DNA of 23,891 nucleotides, taken from the NCBI GenBank assembly GCA_004151065.3, contig NWUY0300109981.1, forward strand, positions 1 to 23,891, given 5' to 3'. Shown piece by piece: positions 1 to 10,015 of this stretch (position 1 is the first letter of the stretch; every line of letters begins with the position of its first letter). The DNA is from Larix sibirica. Taxonomy: Eukaryota; Streptophyta; Pinopsida; Pinales; Pinaceae. Made by a program: the position numbers and the translations under genes. Below the pieces are notes generated by a model that searched no databases, was not told the origin of the DNA, and saw only the letters and a list, made by a program, of their open reading frames with translations.

Positions 1-2
1 TA

Positions 3-230
3 ATTTTGGCTCGATGGTATTGAGAGGGGAGAAACCATAAGTTATGGTTCTCCTATTTATTCTCATTTATGAGTCATAATACATGTTCCATTGTCCGGAG
101 CAGCGTTTCCAATGGGACCAACATAGTCCAAGATCTTCCACTTGGGAGGATGAAAATAACATGCATAAAAATATCCTCGTATTTTTGTTTAGAAACCACT
201 TTGAGACAAAGTGTTCCGAAGGGAAAGCAT
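3..230 (+). pseudogene. possible Ty3-type integrase C-terminal (chromodomain-like) remnant
   Basis: A frame running from about 83 contains QWD, then S-T-W-E-D-E about ten residues later (around 110-155), followed by a charged stretch ending in SEGK. This resembles the end of plant Ty3/gypsy integrases, where a chromodomain-like segment has a QW..L....ATWED core. A neighbouring frame starting at base 3 reads I-L-A-R-W-Y, then a stop, then E-G-R, which resembles the ILxRR...KG lead-in expected about 40 residues earlier. Joining the two needs a frameshift and a stop to be overlooked, so this would be a dead fragment. The rest of the element would lie outside the window to the left. The match rests on one short motif and could be chance. 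Confidence 0.28.
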
Positions 231-339
231 ATATCATGACCACTATTTTTTCTCAAATTAGTATTAGATTATATATTATATGTATTGTCAGGTGTGTGTT
301 CTCTAGGAAACATATGAATTTTTAGACATAAGTTGATGA

Positions 340-340
<1 letters not shown>

Positions 341-370
<30 letters not shown>
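341..370. repeat. (TG)15 microsatellite
   Basis: Thirty bases of uninterrupted TG dinucleotide. An unbroken tract of this length is likely to vary in copy number between individuals. Confidence 0.97.
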
Positions 371-371
<1 letters not shown>

Positions 372-2317
372 TGCACATATGTTATATAAATGATGTGGTA
401 AGAATAGACATGCAATTTACATCACATAATGATCTATGTTTCATGAGTATTGATGTATTGATTACTTTATCTGATGATCTATGATTCCATGTTCATTGAT
501 GTTTAACTTTGACTATTGATTTGAGTAATAGGTAGAGATTCTATAAATGATGTGGGATGATTAGACATGTAGTTTTTAAAGAATTAACGGTGATAGAAAA
601 GTAGATCAAGCTTATATCCGAGGGAATTTGATGCCTAGAAAAAGGCAAATTACATTTTTTTTGTTGAAGAGAGAGGGCCATTTTTAGCTCCACCTGTTAT
701 TTGATTCAATTCAAATCAATCCAAGTAGCAATAGCAATTCACTTGATCGATCGATCTACTATAAAACCGTAGAACAACACCAATTATCAAACCCTATGTG
801 CTTATATAGTTATATGCCTCCTTCCATGGAATATAGATAGAATACATTGCAAGAGAGAGATCCAATGTGAATGATGGGGAATGGACACATTTGAAGGCCC
901 TGGTGGGAGGAAATAAGGTTTTGGAACATATAAAAAAGACCTTAGATCTAAGTCTCTTGCTAATACATTGGCTCATTTCAAACAAATCATGAAAAATCAA
1001 ACACAAATGACACTTTTATAAAGAAATGGTTCTCTGTTATTGACAAAGGTTTAATGTATGGTTTTCTTTATTAAAGAGTAATAAAGAGGGAAGTTGCAAC
1101 AAAAATAGTGGGCATGACAAGCTTCATTTTCATTGATAATATGAAAGATAAATTCCTTTCCATATTCAAGTCCCGTTCTATGCTTGTTGTAGATTATTTA
1201 TTTCCAAGGTTTGATGATAGGATAATGATAGGCTTGTTGATTGTCTATGTTGACTTTTGTAACTTCAAAGTAAAAAGCCTCAAGTTCACAGTCACTCATA
1301 CTTTCACTTTGTGTTTTTCATTTTATACATGCAATTCATCTTCTTCAAACAAATTATTATTATAAACAAGAATCAGTTCATAATGATTTTGAATTTAGAG
1401 TTGTTTTTTATCATGCCGAGACTAGAAAAGTTCAACTTTAGCTTGCAAAACCTGTAAACAAGTTAGAATAGAATTGAGAGATTCTTTGTTGATTGTAATT
1501 GTGTCATCGATGACAATAAGTATTAGAGTATTCAATAACTCTATTAATTCTTGACTTTGAGCCATTTTAAACATTAAATGAGTTTCTTACATTTGACTCA
1601 AAAAATAGGGCTTCTCACAAATCCACCCTTTTAACAATGAAATTCAATCATTGGAATTTCGGATAAAAAATTGGAGGGTGTCAAGTTCAACCAAAAATGC
1701 TCCGAATTACAAGTTTCATTTCATCTTGATTTCAAGAAAAACTTACAAAATGACTATTTGCAAGGATATTGCTCAAAATTGATCTGTTGATTTTGAAGTT
1801 GAATTGATGCAAATTGAAATTAATGCAAATCTAGATTTGTCAATGAATGTTAATGTGATCAACAACTTGAATGCTTGAATGTCATTTATAGATGTTTGAT
1901 TATATATACTTGATTTCCATACAAACTTGAATGTCAAATACCAGACACTGAATCACCACCAAGCATAAAGCATCCAAGAACTAATGCACCATTACTCACA
2001 TACAAGTGTCATTAAACCTCCTTATTCAAATTTAAAGACATGTCTATGACAATAGCCCAATGTTTTTTTATTATGAGTATCCCAAGAACAATGATGTCAC
2101 CAAATACAATTTAAATCCTTTTAACATATATTCACTTTCTCTATTTTTAACAAGGCTCTAACCACTTCAACAATGCATTATTTTAAACAAAAGGGTTTAC
2201 AAGTTCATAAGTAATCATGGAAATAAGGCTAATAACCAAATCATTGCCTAACCACACAAGCCCTTTTCTCCCAATCATAGGTCTAAAAATTAAAAGACCT
2301 CCACATACACTATGCAA
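371..2317. other. non-coding stretch, nothing recognised
   Basis: AT-rich DNA with only short chance reading frames on both strands, the longest about 85 codons at 1108-1365, and none resembles a known family. A 14-bp perfect palindrome at 1502-1515 and a GATC-rich tract near 745 are within chance expectation. No transposon ends, RNA gene or array was seen. Confidence 0.6.
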
Positions 2318-2332
2318 TCTGTAGCACCCACG
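2318..2332. repeat. left target-site duplication of the SINE
   Basis: TCTGTAGCACCCACG lies just before the SINE body and recurs with one mismatch (G to A) at 2498-2512, directly after the poly(A) tail. Both copies are followed by a GTCAA/TCAA-like sequence, so the true duplication could be a few bases longer. Confidence 0.75.
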
Positions 2333-2345
2333 GGTCAATTGAGTG

Positions 2346-2357
2346 TAGATCAAGTGG
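2346..2357 (+). promoter_or_regulatory. polymerase III box A of the SINE
   Basis: TAGATCAAGTGG followed by TTGGAAGG resembles the tRNA D-arm consensus (TRGYNNARNNGG) with one extra base. It sits at the expected distance upstream of box B. Confidence 0.6.
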
Positions 2358-2388
2358 TTGGAAGGAATGTTGTTATACTCTTCACCCA

Positions 2389-2399
2389 AGTTCAAGTCT
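2389..2399 (+). promoter_or_regulatory. polymerase III box B of the SINE
   Basis: AGTTCAAGTCT matches the T-arm consensus GGTTCRANTCC at all but the first and last base. Confidence 0.65.
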
Positions 2400-2497
2400 C
2401 ACTATGTGACATGTTATGTAACCGATATGTAACTGAGGATTGACTTCTTAATTCTTCGTAAATAGTAGGAATCCATACTTTCCATGCGAAAAAAAAA

Positions 2498-2512
2498 TCT
2501 GTAACACCCACG
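2498..2512. repeat. right target-site duplication of the SINE
   Basis: TCTGTAACACCCACG, the partner of the repeat at 2318-2332 (14 of 15 identical), immediately after the A tail. Confidence 0.75.
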
Positions 2513-3265
2513 TCAACTTCATTGTTATTATTCATTGTTCTTGTTGTAAAAATAAAAGAGATGTTTACAAGGCTCTAAAAACATCATTTGACTTTGGGGA
2601 TTTAAAAGAGCTTCAACATTGTAAATATCTTTTACAAATCCAATAATAAGCAATGAATGCTTCAAATAATAGCTCCCAAGCACGTATGCTCCTCTCCATT
2701 TGCCTCTTAAATAGGGCACAAAATTTTAATATAAATAAAATATTCTCAAGACAATAGATATGTGGGATAAAACAACACACCAAAATATTAATACCTCCAA
2801 TTACGTTTTCTTTCCAATTGATAGATTTGTTGAATAATTGGGTAGATAACAATTACCATGGTGCATGGAGGCACCCACCAAATCTGATACCATGTAGACT
2901 GTTTGTCATTTTGCCCAATTATTTTAAAATCTATTATTGGAATAGCTCATTTCGTATAAGAAGTAGTGAATTTGTGTTGGATAAGTAATGTGCAAATGCC
3001 AGAAATTGTGTTACCCTTTGTTGATGCGTGGGCATGGGTTTATTCTTTGCACTATGCACATGGTATGGGGATCTATATGTAAAGAAAGATGGGTTTTTGT
3101 CAATTATGTTCATAATAATAATAACAATAATTTAGTTTTAAGGTTTTAATTTAGCTAGATATTAATTTGATGTATGAGATCGCTTTGTTTATGGGACAAA
3201 TGACCCTCTTCACACAATGATTTGACTACTAAGGTCTACGAAGGTGTAAATACCCTATCCCCTCT
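2513..3265. other. non-coding stretch with one primer-binding-site-like motif
   Basis: No gene is recognisable. A short (ATA/ATT) run lies near 3110-3135. The only notable motif is the PBS-like decamer at 2883-2892, listed separately. Confidence 0.55.
2883..2892 (-). other. initiator-tRNA-Met primer-binding-site-like motif
   Basis: On the minus strand the sequence reads TACA then TGGTATCAGA. TGGTATCAGA is the first ten bases of the plant LTR-retrotransposon primer-binding site that pairs with the 3' end of initiator tRNA-Met, and the preceding CA is what an LTR end should show. The next two bases (TT instead of GC) do not match. No second LTR copy, polypurine tract or pol frame was found on the minus strand to the left, so this is at best a relic. 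Confidence 0.3.
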
Positions 3266-3330
3266 AGATTTGAATCTATGATCTCCTAGGAGGAAACACA
3301 AGTTCTTAATTGTTAGACCCACTCAAGTTG
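3266..3330 (-). repeat. tRNA-like SINE head remnant (tentative)
   Basis: Read on the minus strand, ACTTGAGTGGGTCTAACA (box A-like) is followed about 40 bases later by AGATTCAAATCT. That is box B-like, differing from GGTTCAAATCC at two positions. The spacing fits a tRNA-derived promoter. No clear tail or target-site duplication was found, so the element limits are unknown. Confidence 0.35.
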
Positions 3331-3666
3331 TACAAACATGCACTAATAAACTTGTTGGATGATTTTATTTTGTACACTTAAAATGGAGAAATATTTATCA
3401 TGAAAAAATAGTCAATTTATTTCAAACCACAATTGAATCATCAGGAGAGTCTTCAACCCAAAAATTGATGGATTGTAAGTCGTGATAAAGTATTTCTCAG
3501 AAGCTATTAGATTTATGGGGTGGGAATTGATTCCATGAATCTTCCCACAACAAAGATTTGGATCCATCTCTAACCTCCCATAAATTGTTTTCTTAAATCA
3601 CTAAATGGGATATCGGAACAATAATTTTTTTTTTAGGGTGCTACTCTCTTCTTCCGGTAATTCGGA

Positions 3667-4076
3667 TTGGCATTCACTTTCTTAAACAGTGGTGGTCCAT
3701 ATAATCAGTGGATGGATTATTCAGATAGGCTTTTTAGATCTGGTGTTATTTCTATGGACAGACTTATTATTGGGCGTGATTTAAAATTTTCCATGGGAGA
3801 AGGTGAGATTTGGGGTTTACATGCACAAAAGGACCCATTGGCTGATTACTTCATAAGAAAGTTGGAAGAGCTCTCATTATTTGATATTCCTCATGTCTTA
3901 TTGAGATCTACATGGAGCAATATGAGAGATGGCACTGATAATATTGCTAAGAGATCGGATAGATTCATCTTCAATGAAGGGTATTTAAGATCAACAAATT
4001 GTATCAAGCAATGGGTTGGAGAAGGGGGGAATCCGGCCACTTTCCAATCTATCTTGAGATGAAGCAGGAAAAGGTA
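3667..4076 (+). pseudogene. LINE-A endonuclease (EEP fold), C-terminal half
   Basis: The APE-like endonuclease nicks target DNA to prime LINE integration. Here only the second half remains. The intact-family motif GGDLNF reads GRDLKF (Asn to Lys). The landmark DPLADYF and a TWSN motif follow, then KRSDRF. After a frameshift near 4025-4040 the catalytic SDH motif reads SGH, having lost its Asp, and continues as FPIYLEM. Two of the active-site positions are therefore changed in addition to the missing N-terminus. A stop at 4060-4062 closes the main frame. The initiating codon implied by the longest open run is TTG and has no meaning in a truncated copy. Confidence 0.88.
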
Positions 4077-4082
4077 AAACCC

Positions 4083-4640
4083 CCAGTCCTTTTAAGTTTA
4101 ACTCAAGTTGGCTAAAGGAGGATGTATTTGTACAAATGATTAAAAGGGAGTGGGTTCTTTTTGGTGCAAATAGCCCTGTCTCAACGGGGCTGCAGTTCCA
4201 GAACAATCTTAATAAATTTAAAGCTTGTACTGTTCCTTGGGAAGCATAGAGGAGGAGGATTCAGAGTCTGGAACTCATAAGGCTGGAGTCTATGCTAGAT
4301 AATTTCCATGTGCAAAATCCAGAAGGATTTTCATTGATAAAAAAAGGTTTATTGTGGATTTAGAGGCGAAGTGCAGGAAGATTTTAAAGGTGGAAGAAAC
4401 CTCTTTGAGACTAAAAAGCAGAGCTTGCTCCAAAATGGAGACGATAACACCAAATATTTCCACAATTTTTTCAAACATATAAAGAACAAAAATTCATTAT
4501 GGAAGTTAGAGGAGGAAGATGGGAGTATGGTGGTAGGCTTCAATGATATTGCTAGAGAGGGGGTGAAACATTTCAACAATTTGTTTAAGGAAGATCAGAG
4601 GGCTCATATTACTCGGATGTTAGAACAATGTGTTTTTTTC
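4083..4640 (+). pseudogene. LINE-A ORF2 linker between endonuclease and reverse transcriptase
   Basis: This spans the segment that joins endonuclease and RT in plant L1 ORF2. It starts with PFKFNSSWLKED and REWVLFG, the usual lead-out from the endonuclease. It ends with the family landmark NGDDNTKYFHNFFK, equivalent to the GDKNTKFFH box just before RT, and then KNKNSLWKLE. A TAG interrupts it near 4248, and the reading frame changes twice between about 4345 and 4440. No catalytic role is known for this stretch; it is useful mainly as an anchor showing that the copy is collinear with a normal ORF2. Confidence 0.8.
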
Positions 4641-5413
4641 CTTATTATGTCAATGATGAACATAATGAGTCCTTACAGTAGCTTGTGACTCTTGATGAAT
4701 TGAAGGATGTCATTGATTCTTTGCAGAAGGACAAAATTATTGGGCCCAATGGGTGGCCTGTGGAGTTTTTTGTCGGATTCATGGCACTCTTTGAGATGGT
4801 TATCTTGGTGGTCATAGAAGAATCAAGGATTATTGGTAAGGTTCTGGAAGCATCTAACACAAATTTTGAGTTGATCCATCCACCATGCAAAGATTAATGG
4901 ATCCTTGAGGGGGATTAGGATCAGAGAAAATATTTGTATTTCACATATGCTCTTTGTAGATGAAATTATAATCTTCTCAGATGGCTCCAGGAGGGATATT
5001 TTAAATTTCAAGGCTATTTTGGATTTATTTTTAGCGGATACAGGGATGTCCATAAATGTGAGAAAGTCCATAGTCTCATAAATGAACCTGGAACAAGATA
5101 TGGAAATTGGATTGGTACTCAGTTTGACTTTGTAGTGGTGGATATACTGCTTGGATTAAAGTATTTGGATTTCATTATTAATCCAAATGATTATCATAGG
5201 AGGGATTGGAGTTGGATTATAGGTAAAGTGGAGAACAAATTGCAACTTTTTTGCAACAAGTGGTTGTCTCGGGATGATAGATTCATATTGATGAAGTTTT
5301 TGTTGGAATTTATTCATGTGTTTTGGGTTACTTTGGCTTATGTTCTTGTAGGTAATCTGGATCACATTATAAAATTATGTTTCAATTTTATTTGGAATGG
5401 GAAGTCAGAATAA
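4641..5413 (+). pseudogene. LINE-A reverse transcriptase with large internal deletion
   Basis: The RT N-terminus is clear: DELKDVI, then KDKIIGPNGWPVEFF, matching the family GPDGW..EF box with Asp changed to Asn. After the NTNFELI segment, where LIPK is expected, the sequence jumps near 4885-4893 to INGSLRGIRI and then HMLFVDE (FVDE at 4953-4964). The intervening palm, including motif A (KIDxxKAYDRV) and motif B (LRQGxPLSP), is missing; by comparison with LINE-B this is roughly 500 bp. The YADD-equivalent box reads FVDE, so the second catalytic Asp is Glu. The thumb side follows at 5135-5413 (GLKYLDF, then CNKWLSRDDR). A frameshift near 4640 sits on a run of seven T. No polymerase activity is possible. 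Confidence 0.9.
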
Positions 5414-6329
5414 AAAACCTTTCATTGGGTGGCTTGGAAAAAGTTATATTTTCCCAAGGGTCTCGGGGGATAGGGATTGAAACATACCTTATGTGTTTCC
5501 AAGGCTTTGGATGCAAAGGGTTCTTGGAGGATTCTAAAGGGTGATAGCTTGTGGGTCAAAGTTGTTTATCAAAAGTATATTTACCCATTATCCATTGAAG
5601 AATGGTTCAGGAACAGAGAAAAGTTTTATATTATGTGGAAGTCCATCATTATATATTTTGAGGTCATTGAGGAGTGGTAAGCTTGGAGAGTGGGTAATGG
5701 AAGAAGTGTCATGTTGGGGCACGACCCATGGGATGGTAGTATTGACTCTCATAGGTTGTCAAAAGCCATTATTGATTATTTATTTGATCGGAGTTATCTC
5801 TTTTTTAGCCAGGTTGGGGATGCTCATCTCACTATCCTGAGATAAGCTTGGATATAGGATGAGGATTTGGGTTTTATGGATGAGGAAAAATCATGGTGGG
5901 AAAAATAGACGAAGGCTCTCCACAATTGTCATATCTGGATAGTTGAAAGAGAGCATGAATTTCCATTAAGTAGGAATCCTAATGGAGGATTTTGCTATCC
6001 TAGTCTGGGTTATAGGATTGTTCACAGGGAAGAGGATCTTCTTGAGCCTCCATGGTGGAATTTTTCCATTTGGCATTCCAAATGCCCTTTAAAGTCGAAG
6101 TTGTTTCTATGGTTGGTTTTGTCCAGCAGAGATCCTATGTGGGACAACATGGTTAATAAATTTGGTGTTGGTCTGGGAAAATGCCCTCTCTACAAAGATA
6201 ATAGTGAGTCCATTAATCATATGTTTGTACAATTCTCTTAGATCTCCAGCATGTGGGCATATGCTTCCCAAGGAAAAGGAATACAATTTGTTTGGAATCA
6301 ATATGGGAATTCATGAAGTCTAACAAGAT
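5414..6329 (+). pseudogene. LINE-A ORF2 connection and RVT zinc-binding domain
   Basis: One reading frame continues from 5135 to about 6350 with only stop codons as breaks (at 5411, 5471, 5678, around 5840-5910 and 6239). Landmarks in order are GG*GLKHTL (the family GGWGIKN box with TGG changed to TAG), ALDAKGSWR, YPLSIEEW, AWRVGNGRSV and DPWDG. Then comes the zf-RVT domain: WHSKCPLKSKLFLWLVL and the metal-site segment CPLYKDNSES with HMFVQF. The expected Cys-x2-Cys...His-x4-Cys ligands have lost the second Cys (Tyr) and the last Cys (Phe). This domain is thought to bind nucleic acid downstream of the RT. A frameshift near 6340-6355 leads into the RNase H part. Confidence 0.88.
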
Positions 6330-7007
6330 TTGCTCAACAATGGGTCCTATGTTGATTATAAGGCTCTCCCAATTCTTATGATTTGGGGGACTTGGTTGGA
6401 GAGGAATAAGGCTATTTTTCATGATGTCACAATTCCCCCGGAGGTATATGCCACAAAATTGTTGTCCATCCTCGACCATTTTCCTCAAGATCCAGGACCA
6501 AAAAAGGAGAGAAGGATTACAATAGAGCACATTAACAGATTGGGATGTTGGTGTTATATCGATGGGGCCTCACAAGGAATGCCAACTATAGATGGAATTG
6601 GAGGCATCATTTATTTTTTTGAATCGATATGGATTAATTTCGTAGCGAACCTTGGGAGGTATACAAATAACTATGCAGAGATGATGGCTTTAAAACTAGT
6701 GTTGACCATGGCCCTCTCCAAGGGTGTGCAAAAGATTCAAGTCTTTCGGAACTCTATGTTAGTGATAGATTGGATGAGGTTAAAGAGATCCCTCAAAAAC
6801 ATTATCCCGACGCCATTATTTGAGGAGTTGTCTAGAATGCTAGATTATTTTCAGGTTATAAATGTTCAACATGTTTTTAGAGAAAGGAACAATTAGGCTG
6901 ATCATATGTCTAAACATGGGATATAGGTAGGTGATGGATTATGGAAAAAATGGGAAATGACTAATGATACTTTCATCGAGCATGATCCTAGACCACGTCC
7001 TGGATAA
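6330..7007 (+). pseudogene. LINE-A RNase H domain, C-terminus of ORF2
   Basis: RNase H removes RNA from the RNA:DNA hybrid. In the 188-codon open run from 6330, residues 18-31 read the IWGTWLERNKAIF landmark. The first catalytic Asp is in YIDGASQG (about residue 78) and the Glu in NNYAEMMAL (about 117). The third acid is lost: the usual GDS reads RNS (about 140-142). The last Asp (ADHMSK) lies just past a TAG at 6894-6896. The same frame runs on through one more stop to a TAA at 7005-7007, giving a Pro/Arg-rich tail. The fold is easily recognised but the enzyme would be inactive even without the stops. Confidence 0.9.
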
Positions 7008-8231
7008 ATGGTCTATGTCTTCAGAGAAAGGAACAACAAGAGGCTACCTTGAATTCTCAGGAATTCTGATATATCTTACTAGGATATCACAATCTCTCAC
7101 TATCTTTCTTTTTGCTAGATACAAAGGAAACAATTTATTGTTTTTCTTTTCTTTTAAGAGAATTGTTATGGACAGATAATAGAAAAGGCTAAAGAATAAC
7201 AGATAGATTAATATGAGAAAGAATATGGTTTTTTATCCCATACTTACCTAATTTAGATTTAGTTGTTGAATTTCGAAGATCAAATGAAAAAAATATCACA
7301 TGTAATGGCCTCTTAGGCCTAAGAAAAATGTGGTTCATTTCAATATAATGAACTGCGACTTTTTCAGTGGAACAAAAAACGTTTTGGGGGGTGCTTCCCA
7401 TGGAATGTTACTCTTGCTTGAATATTTTCCTTTCCATATCATGTCCTACATTAAACTTTTTTTGTGGATCCAATTCCAAAGTGCAATTATTTCTATTAAA
7501 ACTTGGTTAAACCAGCATAGATCCATCTTAAAAGGGGATCTACCAAGCACCGAGAGGGATCAAATCCCTTTTTAGAGTGAAAATATAGAGGAAGCGTTTT
7601 AATTTATCTAATTTGTGTAGTTTTATATATATGCCATTGTAAATGTTTTAAATAGTCGACATATAATTATTTTTTATACTATTTTTTTTTAAAGGACACG
7701 TGTCACCTCCAGGATGAACACAAAAGGAGTTACACATCCCCCTATTGGGTTGTAGAATGCGCCTCTTCAGCGCAATAAATCAATGTGTCACACACCCAAT
7801 CCTCTAGGAGATTTAGGAGTTGACACCTACATCCATGCTATGCATGCCCATTTATCATCAAATTCTACAACCCCACCATTGAAAATAAAATAAAAAAATC
7901 CTATTCAATAATTTTCAATTGTTTTAAAACATGATGGGGAGTTAATAAAATAAAAAATAGAAATCACTTTAAGAATAATAAGTTGAGAGTTTCAATGATC
8001 ATAAACCACTAAAGTTCCAAATTTGACGTCTTTTCTAAATTTGGTGAAAGATAGAGTGGATAACATTTGTTTGAATAAAGATTCAACTTGAGGTTTTGGC
8101 TCAAGATTTAGATCCATATATAGGATTAGGGCTTGAAGTGATGCCTTTTTTCAAGTTGAAGGTTATGTCATTTATTTTATATTTTCTTCGCATTGACAAC
8201 ATGAAAGAAGGTTGAGGCTCACTACAAGGGC

Positions 8232-8354
8232 TCAAGTTTGGGGTTGGTTTCCTCCTTTTTATCCGTTCTATTGGGGAAGGTAGAAGATAAATGTCAAGTT
8301 TGGGTTAGTTGCCTCCTTCTTATCCATTCTATCGGGGAAGTTAGAAGATAAATA
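8232..8354. repeat. tandem duplication of a 62-bp unit
   Basis: Copy 1 (8232-8293) and copy 2 (8294-8354) both run from TCAAGTTTGG through CCTCCTT, TTCTAT and GGGGAAG to TAGAAGATAAAT. They differ by one single-base deletion and about seven substitutions, so the duplication is old. Not coding. Confidence 0.9.
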
Positions 8355-9975
8355 TCCAAGATAGTGTGATATTTTCCATGCTTCATAGAATTTTCCATGC
8401 TAAGGAGAAATATATTTATTGACATTCAAGGAGCACTGATCACTATTAATATGTGACCATCAAGGAAGAGATCGTCTACTTCTTCAAGATCCTACCAAAG
8501 TTGAATATTGTCACTCTCTTTGTCCAGTCTAAGGTCTACCTGTGAATGGGATTAAACACATACACAATAAGGTAGATATTGAGATATGAGGCCTTTGGGA
8601 TGAGAGTTCCAATAGGATGAAACAATAAGTGTTAATGAAGGAAATAGGTGTGTGTGGAGTTGTTGGGAATTCAAACCCAAAATGCATATGACTTTAAGGT
8701 ACCAGTAGTAATAAAACTTCATTGAGTTATTTCGTTGAATTGGAAAAATATTAAGCATGTTCACCTTAATTGGCCAGAAGAAAAACCAATAAGAAAATGG
8801 GGGAGATCAATTAAATTTTATTGAATGATCACATTCTTAGTGACCAAGTGTAATCCTAACCACTAGATTATTCCAAAGAAGAGGAGAGAGGGCCTTTAGG
8901 CACCTTATTTTATCCTCCTTATGGAATGGATATGTCATTGAGAAAAGTGAAGCATCTATTGATAGTTCATCAAATGGTATATGGATTAATTCATTGCAGC
9001 TCAAGCATATTCTAAAAGAATATAGAACATTTCATCATTGGGTGATGGAGTTTACATTTATGGTGTTAACCCATTTTTAGGTCATACTACAACTATTTTC
9101 ATAAGACAAAAAATGTAAATTAATTCGCCTAAGATCTATATGAAATGTGTGCTTGAATCGAAACAATTGATCATGCATTTAGTATTGAGAGTGGGTCGGT
9201 GATTTTCTCTCACTATGTTTAGTCAGGGTGTTTCCCACAAAATAATTTATAATTATAAAGCATTAGGACTAGAGATTGGTATTTGTGAACATGAGGTGAG
9301 AAAGAAGTAGATTGTACGAGAAGTAATTATTGTTAAAAAAAGAACTAGAAAGTGAATTCCAAATAGAATGGGGAAAGAGGTAATGTGAGATGAAGGGGGA
9401 TCAATGTGTTATGTGGTCCAAACCTAATGCTTTTTCTAAATTTTAGTTAATTTCTTTGGTTCACAACTCAATCAAAGTATCTCCAAATATGTTTTTTTTT
9501 GGTAAAGAGCCTCTCTAGAAATAAAGTAACAAACTAATATAAGTTTTCATAAGAATTGGAATGTTGATGAATAAGCTTTTGGATTTCAGTTCATTGATAT
9601 CACAATCATACGCATAGGCCTAAAATACAAGGATAAGGTAAACAAATGGTTTAGTTTACTATGTGTGTTTCTAAAAACATTGTATCATGCATGGAGTATA
9701 AGTGTGAAATCGAGCTAAACTTTAGATACAATTCAATGCTTAAGAATTTTTACTTAGAGAAAAAGTCTCGCTAATCACTTAATAATGATGATAAAAATAT
9801 ACTCCTGGTTGAAGTCCCTCTTATTAGGTTGGAATGGTTTCACTCGTGAACCATTAAAGATAATAAAGTAGAAAAATGGTGAAATACCATTGTTAACCCA
9901 CTAAATCCATGAGCCAAACCAAACCCCACTTGATATTATTTTGAGCATTTATCTAACTTCATGATCAATCCTTTT

Positions 9976-10015
9976 TATTTTATAATTTGAAGATGTATTT
10001 TATAATTTGAAGGCG
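9976..10015. repeat. tandem duplication of a 20-bp AT-rich unit
   Basis: TATTTTATAATTTGAAG occurs at 9976 and again at 9996, in direct contact. It looks like a slippage-type duplication. Confidence 0.85.

Larger units (their letters stand above)
2333..2497 (+). mobile_element. tRNA-derived SINE, apparently full length
   Basis: A compact element of about 165 bp with the layout of a plant SINE. It has a tRNA-like head with polymerase III box A (around 2346-2357, TAGATCAAGTGG) and box B (2389-2399, AGTTCAAGTCT) about 32 bases apart. A tRNA-unrelated body follows, then a tail of nine A residues (2489-2497). It is flanked by 15-bp direct repeats matching at 14 of 15 positions, the expected product of target-primed insertion. 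SINEs encode no protein; they are transcribed by RNA polymerase III and mobilised by LINE-encoded reverse transcriptase. The head and tail are clear here, but the family name cannot be given from sequence memory. The poly(A) tail fits mobilisation by an L1-type partner such as those in this window. Confidence 0.78.
3667..7007 (+). mobile_element. LINE-A: decayed, 5'-truncated plant L1 retrotransposon
   Basis: Remnants of one LINE ORF2 appear in the right order along the plus strand: endonuclease C-terminal half, linker, reverse transcriptase, RVT zinc-binding region and RNase H. ORF1 and the endonuclease N-terminus are absent, as expected from 5' truncation during target-primed reverse transcription. 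The left boundary is where similarity starts (near 3667). The right boundary given is the expected ORF2 stop (TAA at 7005-7007); a 3' UTR should follow, but I could not place its end or any target-site duplication. Frameshifts lie near 4025-4040, 4080, 4345-4440, 4640 and 6340-6355. Between 5135 and 6350 the frame is broken only by stops. The catalytic centre of each enzyme is damaged, so it cannot move on its own. Confidence 0.93.

Noticed and set aside
790-1020. Short protein-like runs such as YKKDLRSKSLANTL and VNDGEWTHLKAL in different frames
   Set aside because: The runs are short, lie in different frames and do not assemble into any family I know. A decayed gag is possible but cannot be supported.
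1108-1365. Plus-strand frame of 85 codons
   Set aside because: Rich in Phe, Ile and Leu as expected from AT-rich DNA, with no motif and no supporting context.
1502-1515. Perfect 14-bp palindrome TGTCATCGATGACA
   Set aside because: A palindrome of this length is expected about once in a window of this size, and nothing nearby gives it a role.
7694-7703. Palindromic G-box core (GACACGTGTC)
   Set aside because: A plant transcription factor site in form, but there is no gene close enough to make a regulatory call.
8650-8680. TGTTGGGAATTC resembling the start of a copia-type LTR
   Set aside because: No matching LTR end, primer site or second copy was found.
8820-8885. Minus-strand TAATCTAGTGGTTAGGAT resembling a tRNA D-arm
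   Set aside because: No convincing box B, anticodon stem or acceptor stem follows, so it is neither a tRNA gene nor a supportable SINE.
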